Below are positions 39,345 through 43,914 of a DNA stretch of 43,914 nt, piece by piece (positions within the stretch are counted from its first letter, which is position 1; each line of letters begins with the position of its first letter). The notes beneath the pieces are model-generated. The model had not been told where the DNA came from. It was given only the letters and a program-made list of their open reading frames with translations, and did not search any database. Source of the stretch: an uncultured Oscillibacter sp. (GTDB lineage Bacteria > Bacillota > Clostridia > Oscillospirales > Oscillospiraceae). The position numbers and the translations under genes were made by a program. The stretch is taken from NCBI GenBank assembly GCA_902490355.1, contig CABUDN010000004.1, positions 1-43,914 on the forward strand, given 5' to 3'.

Positions 39345-39375
39345 AAGCAGGAGGCCGATTTTCGGCCTCCTGCTT
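39345..39375. terminator. Convergent terminator between the XRE gene and ygfK
   Basis: AAGCAGGAGGCCG (39345-39357), ATTTT loop, exact complement (39363-39375); pyrimidine-rich tails on both strands. Confidence 0.82.
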
Positions 39376-39389
39376 GCTGTTTCTGTGGG

Positions 39390-42341
39390 TTATCCCAGCA
39401 GATAGGAGTACTTCGTCAATACGGTGAGAATGAAGATCTCCACATCCGCAGGCAGATTGTTGGGCTGATCCAGATCTGCCTCAAAGACCTCGCCGCTGAG
39501 CCGTACCAGCACCTTCCGGCCTTCCAGGGGGAGGAAACCGGAGTTGCGGGAGCTTTCGTCAAAGCCCTTGCGGTCCAGGAACAGGGTGAACTTATCCCGG
39601 TAGGGAGCGGAATCATAGGGGCAGAACACGGCGCAGTTGCCGCACTCGTTGCACATCCGGTCCACGTGGAGGATCTGATGGCGGCCGTCAGGCAGCTCGA
39701 TGATCACGTTGGCCCGGTTGGGGCAAACGTCGGCACAGACCTGGCAGACCACGTTGCAGGTCAGGCACCGGTCGCCCTCGCACTTGGCGGACTGGCAGAG
39801 GATGCCCTTCTTGGCGATGGCCTCTTCCCGGGTAGCCTTGCCGTGGGCGGGGATGGAATAGCGGTGAGATTGACCGATGACGGCGTTGGCGAAGCCCTGG
39901 GCGTCGGCAATGCCTTCCACCACGGTAGCGGGACCCCGCATGGCGTCGCCGCCGACGTAGACGCCGGAGAGGTTGGTCATGAAGTCGGGAATGCCCTTGG
40001 CGTCTACCTGGATACCGTTTTCCGTGAAGAAGGCACCATCCACCTGTTCGCCCACTGCGGCTACCACGGTGTCGCAGTCGATGGAGACCTGTTCGCCGGT
40101 GGGAACGGGTTTGCGGCGGCCCTGGGCATCGGGATCGCCCAGCTTCATCTTCTCGCAGATCAGCTTGCCGTCCTTCTGCTCCACAGGGGCTACCAGCTCC
40201 AGGAATTCCACGCCGTCGGCCATAGCCAGCTCCAGCTCTTCGGCGTCGGCGGGCATGTATTTCTTGGTACGGCGATAGACCAGGGTGGAGGACTTGGCAC
40301 CGGAGCGCAGGGCGGCCCGGGCGGCATCCATGGCGGTGTTGCCGCCGCCGACCACGGCCACATGACCCAGGGAGACGTCCTTTCCGGCCTTCATGTCCCG
40401 CAGCCAGGCGATGACCGGCACCACGTTGCCGGGAATATTGAGCGCTCCGGCCTTTCCGGCGCCCACGGCATAGAAGATATGGGTATAGCCCATGGCCTTG
40501 AGTTCCGCGGCGGAGGGAGCAGGAGTGGAGAGCTTGACCTCCACGCCCATTTTCCGCATCAGGGCCTCGTCCTTGTCGATGGCACCATCGGAGATGCGGA
40601 AGGCAGGGATCACGTGGCGGACGATGCCGCCCAGGCGGTCGGTCTTTTCATAAAGTGTGACGGGGATGCCTGCCCGGCCGATGAAGTAGGCTGCAGCCAT
40701 ACCGGTGGGACCGCCGCCGACCACGGCCACCCGGGTATTCGTCCCGGCGGGAACGGGGGGACGGAGCTTGGACATATAGGTGTCGTAGCCCTTTTCAGCA
40801 GCCACCAGCTTGGTAGCCCGGATGTTGACCGGCTCCTCGTAGAAGTTCCGGGTGCACTTGGTCATGCAGTTGTGGGCGCAGATGGTGCCGGTGATGAAGG
40901 GCAGGGGGTTCTTTTCCGTAATCAGCCGCAGGGCGGAGGCATACTGCCCCTTGCGGCACAGCTCAATATACTCCGGAATGTCCTGGCGGATGGGGCAGCC
41001 GCCCATGCAGGGTGCGGTGAAGCAGTCCATCAGGGGGACCTTTTCATAGAGCTTGCGCCGGGGCAGAGGCTTGATGGACTTGACATGGTAACGGTCGGAG
41101 CGGGCGGAGAGAGCCAGGGCCTCCACACCGGCCACATCCACGCCGGTGAAGGGCTGGAAGGCCAGAGCGTCCAGCTTGTCGCCGATCTGGGTGAAACGCT
41201 GGTAGCCGCCGGGCTTGAGCTCCGTGGTGGCCATGGTGATGGGCCAGATGCCGCACTGGAAGAGCTTATCAATGTTGAACGCATCGGCGCCGCCAGCGTA
41301 AGAGATGCGCAGCTTGCCGCCGAACTCCCGGCTCAGCCGGGCGGCCATGGTGGTGGTCAGGGGGAAGAGGGACTTGCCCGCCATGTACATCTCTTCGCTG
41401 GGCAGTTCCCCGGCCTTGACGTCCACGGGGAAGGTGTTGGAGAGCTTCAGACCGAATTCCAGACCGTGGGCATCCGCCAGGGCCTGGAGACGGCGGAACA
41501 TGGGTACGGCATCTTCGTACTGCAGGTCCTCTTTGAAGTGATGGTCGTCAAAGGCAATGTAATCGTAGCCCATCTCGTCCAGGATGGACCGGGCCGTCTC
41601 GTAGCCCAGCAGGGTGGGATTGCACTTGACGAAGGTATGCAGGTGCTTTTTCTCGATGAGATAGCTGGCAATGCGCTCGATCTCATCCGGCGGGCAGCCG
41701 TGGAGGGTGGAGACGGTGACGGACCCGGAGATGTGGGGGGTGATGGTGTCAATATATCCGCGCTCTGCCGGGAAGAACTCCCGGAGGACGGCAATGCACT
41801 CCTGGAAGATGGGGGTGTTGGAGGCGTCGATCATGCCGTTGAGGAAGGCATCCACCTTCTCGCCCTGGATACCGGCCAGGTCATAGCCCACGGACATATT
41901 GAATACGAACCCGTCGGGGTCGCCCAGGCCGTAGACCTTGGCCATGATTTTCAGGGCGCACCAGGCCTTGACATACTCCTCAAAAGCCTGCTGGACGTAC
42001 AGCTCCGTGGACCACTCGCAGTTGTAGCACTCATCTTCGGCCAGAATGCAGGGGCGGTTGATGCAGGCGGCCAGTTCCGCGCCGTCCATTTTCTGGACGG
42101 TCTTGAGTTCAAAGAACCGGGCGCCGGCAAAGTAACCGGCGATGATGTTCTGGGCCAGCTGGGTGTTGGGACCGGCGGCGGGACCAAAGGGGGTCTCGAT
42201 GGTCTCGCCGAAGATGGGCAGCTTCTTGACACCGGCCCGGTAGGGACGGTGGACACCGAAGACGGAGCCTTCGGCCCGATATTCCGTGGTGATCCAGTTC
42301 ATCAGATCCCGGAAGGGGATGGGGGTCATCAATTCAGACAT
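39390..42341 (-). CDS. ygfK: Putative selenate reductase subunit YgfK (purine-pathway flavoprotein)
   Basis: A 983-residue iron-sulfur flavoprotein. Residues 1-430 resemble the dihydroorotate/dihydropyrimidine dehydrogenase TIM barrel (ETPFGPAAGPNTQLAQNIIAGYFAGARFFELKTV; SVTVSTLHGCPPDEIERIASYL). From about 440 there is a GltD-like module: CFTAPCMGGCPIRQDIPEYI and CAHNCMTKC (cluster ligands), VAVVGGGPTGMAAAYFIG near 535 (FAD), VAVVGGGNTAMDAARAAL near 660 (NAD(P)H). Two ferredoxin-like clusters close it (CLTCNVVCQVCADVCPNRA, CNECGNCAVFCPYDS). Often called a selenate reductase, but the gene travels with ssnA, dpaL and xanthine dehydrogenase genes in anaerobic purine catabolism, where a flavin-dependent ring-reduction step is proposed. 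ATG 42341 follows GAGGAGG; second gene after ssnA. Confidence 0.93.
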   Translation of the reverse strand: MSELMTPIPFRDLMNWITTEYRAEGSVFGVHRPYRAGVKKLPIFGETIETPFGPAAGPNTQLAQNIIAGYFAGARFFELKTVQKMDGAELAACINRPCILAEDECYNCEWSTELYVQQAFEEYVKAWCALKIMAKVYGLGDPDGFVFNMSVGYDLAGIQGEKVDAFLNGMIDASNTPIFQECIAVLREFFPAERGYIDTITPHISGSVTVSTLHGCPPDEIERIASYLIEKKHLHTFVKCNPTLLGYETARSILDEMGYDYIAFDDHHFKEDLQYEDAVPMFRRLQALADAHGLEFGLKLSNTFPVDVKAGELPSEEMYMAGKSLFPLTTTMAARLSREFGGKLRISYAGGADAFNIDKLFQCGIWPITMATTELKPGGYQRFTQIGDKLDALAFQPFTGVDVAGVEALALSARSDRYHVKSIKPLPRRKLYEKVPLMDCFTAPCMGGCPIRQDIPEYIELCRKGQYASALRLITEKNPLPFITGTICAHNCMTKCTRNFYEEPVNIRATKLVAAEKGYDTYMSKLRPPVPAGTNTRVAVVGGGPTGMAAAYFIGRAGIPVTLYEKTDRLGGIVRHVIPAFRISDGAIDKDEALMRKMGVEVKLSTPAPSAAELKAMGYTHIFYAVGAGKAGALNIPGNVVPVIAWLRDMKAGKDVSLGHVAVVGGGNTAMDAARAALRSGAKSSTLVYRRTKKYMPADAEELELAMADGVEFLELVAPVEQKDGKLICEKMKLGDPDAQGRRKPVPTGEQVSIDCDTVVAAVGEQVDGAFFTENGIQVDAKGIPDFMTNLSGVYVGGDAMRGPATVVEGIADAQGFANAVIGQSHRYSIPAHGKATREEAIAKKGILCQSAKCEGDRCLTCNVVCQVCADVCPNRANVIIELPDGRHQILHVDRMCNECGNCAVFCPYDSAPYRDKFTLFLDRKGFDESSRNSGFLPLEGRKVLVRLSGEVFEADLDQPNNLPADVEIFILTVLTKYSYLLG

Positions 42342-42393
42342 GGCGGTTCCTCCTCATTTACTCCTCAATTCAAAACGGAAAAGTGATCAAAGA

Positions 42394-43737
42394 TTAGTAG
42401 GTGCAGTGGTTGAGCTGTCCCCAGAGGCGCTTGGCACTTTCCAGAATGTGCGCATTGACAGCTTCCTCGTCAATCTCCGTCAGGACGCGGTCCTTCATCA
42501 GAATCTTGCCGTTGATCATGGTGGTCTGGCACTGGCGGCCGGTCATGCCGAAGAGCATGTGTCCGTCAATGTTGGCATCGGAGAAGGGGGTGAAGGGCTT
42601 GTAGTCCATGACGATTACGTCGGCGGCAGCGCCGGGACGGAGCACACCCAGGGTGGGGAAGCCGGTCCGGGCTGCCATCTTGGCGTTGTTCTTGAAGAGC
42701 ATGTCCGTCACCTCGCACCAGCCGACATTGGGCATGCAGGCATTGTGGCGCTGGATGGTGAGGGCCACCTTGATGCTCTCGAGCATGTCGTTGGTGTAGG
42801 CGTCCGTACCGAGTCCCACCAGAATGCCCTTTTTATAGAGCTGCAGGATGGGGGAGCAGCCCACGGCGTTGCCCATGTTGGACTCGGGGTTGTTGACGCA
42901 CATGGTGTCGGTAGATTGAATGATGTCCATTTCGGCGGTGTTGACGTGGATGCAGTGGCCCAGAATAGTCTTGGGGCCCAGGATCCCGTGGTCCTGCAGC
43001 CGCTGCACCGGCCGGCGGCCGTAGTTCTGGAGGCTGTCGTAGACGTCGTTCATGCCCTCGGAGACGTGGATGTGGTAGCCCACCCGGCCGTTGTTGGCCG
43101 CAGCCATCCGGTCAAAGGTCTTGTCGGAGATGGTGAACAGGGCGTGGCCGCCGAACATGGCCTTGAGCATGGGATCGGGGTTTTTCTCACAGTAGTCGAT
43201 GAAGTCCTTGTTTTCCTGGACGGACTGGAGGGATTTTTCCTCGCCGTCGCGGTCGCTGACCTCGTAGCAGAGGCAGGCCCGCATACCGAATTCCTTGGTG
43301 ACCTCGGCGATTTTCATAAGAGAGCCGGGGATCTCACAGAATGAGGCATGGTGATCGAAAATGGTGGTGACGCCCTGCTTGATGGAGTCGATGACCAGCG
43401 CCTGGGCGGAGGCTCGGGTGGCCTCCAGATCCAGATGGCGGTCAATGTACCACCACTGGCCGTCCAGCACCTCATAGAAATTGGTGGGGTTGTAGCCATT
43501 GATGGAAAGACCCCGGGCCAGTGCGGAGTAAATATGGGTATGGGCGTTGATCAGACCCGGCATGATGACGCCGCCCCGGGCGTCCACAAATTCCGCCTGG
43601 GGATATTGGGCTTTGAGTTCAGAGGTGGTGCCCACGGCCACAATCTTGCCGCCGTCGGTCACGACGCCGCCGTCAGGGTAATAGCCGGTGCCGTCAGGGT
43701 CCCGGGTGATGAGTTTTCCGTTTGCCAGTAAGATCAT
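42394..43737 (-). CDS. ssnA: Putative aminohydrolase SsnA
   Basis: A 447-residue amidohydrolase-superfamily enzyme. Metal ligands: NAHTHIYSAL (His66, His68), GRVGYHIHVSEGMND (His and His) and the later Asp in LVGLGTDAYTNDM. This pattern matches SsnA and the guanine/aminohydrolase branch, which removes an amino group or opens a ring using one metal ion. Cytosolic. It is a core gene of anaerobic purine breakdown beside ygfK (52 bases downstream here) and dpaL. I start at ATG 43737 (MILLANGKLI) behind AGGAGGG; the longer upstream frame lies in the leader and reads through the terminator stem. Controlled by the leader described next. Confidence 0.94.
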   Translation of the reverse strand: MILLANGKLITRDPDGTGYYPDGGVVTDGGKIVAVGTTSELKAQYPQAEFVDARGGVIMPGLINAHTHIYSALARGLSINGYNPTNFYEVLDGQWWYIDRHLDLEATRASAQALVIDSIKQGVTTIFDHHASFCEIPGSLMKIAEVTKEFGMRACLCYEVSDRDGEEKSLQSVQENKDFIDYCEKNPDPMLKAMFGGHALFTISDKTFDRMAAANNGRVGYHIHVSEGMNDVYDSLQNYGRRPVQRLQDHGILGPKTILGHCIHVNTAEMDIIQSTDTMCVNNPESNMGNAVGCSPILQLYKKGILVGLGTDAYTNDMLESIKVALTIQRHNACMPNVGWCEVTDMLFKNNAKMAARTGFPTLGVLRPGAAADVIVMDYKPFTPFSDANIDGHMLFGMTGRQCQTTMINGKILMKDRVLTEIDEEAVNAHILESAKRLWGQLNHCTY

Positions 43738-43760
43738 ATAAAACCCTCCTTCGTGTCCTG

Positions 43761-43867
43761 TAAAAAAGAAAAGGCGCTTCAAACCACCGTTGGTTTGAAA
43801 CACCCATCAAAAACGGGAATGATAGGTGTCAGCCCGTGCGCGCAGCACTCCGTTGCAGCTATCATTC
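43761..43867 (-). promoter_or_regulatory. Riboswitch-like leader with terminator upstream of ssnA
   Basis: Within the transcribed leader, GAATGATAG (minus strand, + 43859-43867) closes on CTATCATTC (+ 43817-43825) to form a 9-bp stem around a 33-base GC-rich core with two ACGG elements. ACACCTATCA (+ 43820-43829) can instead pair with TGATGGGTGT (+ 43800-43809). That second arm overlaps the base of a 14-bp terminator stem (+ 43791-43804 with 43773-43786, two G-U) followed by TTTTCTTTTTT (+ 43762-43772). If the 9-bp stem forms, the terminator can complete; if not, the alternative stem takes its base. An orphan ssnA RNA motif is known from comparative genomics (memory); membership is untested. 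Confidence 0.7.
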
Positions 43868-43883
43868 TTTGCTTGTACTTGTT

Positions 43884-43912
43884 ATTGTATCGGAAGCCAT
43901 GCTAAAATGCAA
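43884..43912 (-). promoter_or_regulatory. ssnA-ygfK promoter
   Basis: Minus strand TTGCAT (43907-43912), 17 bases, TACAAT (43884-43889). The transcript would start about 16 bases before the leader stem. No gene lies upstream inside the window. Confidence 0.75.
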
Positions 43913-43914
43913 GG

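Noticed and set aside
39390..42341. Selenate respiration enzyme
   Set aside because: The name YgfK derives from an E. coli selenate phenotype. Here the gene context is purine catabolism and no molybdopterin subunit is present in the window.
1..43914. tRNA, rRNA or phage genes
   Set aside because: I looked for cloverleaf-type stems, rRNA-like stretches and phage proteins in the non-coding gaps and saw none; a covariance search would be more sensitive.

Overview
The window looks like chromosomal DNA of an anaerobic, spore-forming, GC-rich clostridial gut bacterium, probably in the Oscillospiraceae (Flavonifractor/Intestinimonas/Lawsonibacter-like). That placement is inference. It rests on strong AGGAGG ribosome sites, TTGACA/TATAAT promoters, Rex, CsoR, UPF0251 and a BadF/HgdC-type activase, on surface proteins of clostridial type, and on the purine-degradation genes dpaL, ygfK and ssnA. 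I see no rRNA, tRNA, CRISPR array, prophage or transposase.

Layout. 1-1471: a Bce-type two-component system read leftwards; the kinase runs off the left edge. 1755-4852: a surface module made of a small helical-domain protein, a choice-of-anchor A protein with a 68-residue Thr/Ser tract and a homologous helical tail, and a GT4 glycosyltransferase. 5105-7996: hypothetical genes, a headless gene remnant, and a TetR regulator whose palindromic operator resembles one before the neighbouring two-gene operon. 8290-12711: a 1473-residue 2-hydroxyacyl-CoA dehydratase activase-type protein, followed by an array of hairpins (12751-13021) facing a FUSC-like membrane protein. 15260-17490: an exonuclease/NIF3-like pair and a MarR/YczE-like pair. 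17590-20527: a tightly coupled leftward operon of UPF0251 regulator, NifX-like, two MinD-ferredoxin ATPases and a second NifX-like protein.

20558-24221: a TrmH methyltransferase, a DUF5655 protein and a CsoR repressor, then a P1B metal ATPase with a CsoR-type operator. 24446-26546: Rex, an SLH-like secreted protein and an unannotated 46-residue protein with 12 cysteines. 26608-28920: a ModE-like regulator and a ferredoxin-tailed aldo/keto reductase operon, divergent from promoters that share one palindromic -35 box. 28957-33154: a G5/3D cell-wall protein and a complete copA-csoR-copZ operon with an operator inside the promoter spacer.

33212-43912: a region with purine-catabolism genes: dpaL, a PepSY protein, a MoxR/VWA chaperone pair, an XRE membrane regulator, then ygfK and ssnA. 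The ssnA-ygfK operon has a promoter followed by a leader with a 9-bp closing stem, a competing alternative stem and a 14-bp terminator with a U-run. This riboswitch-like leader is the most interesting regulatory element seen. The MoxR/VWA pair nearby may mature a molybdenum hydroxylase, by analogy with CoxD/CoxE.
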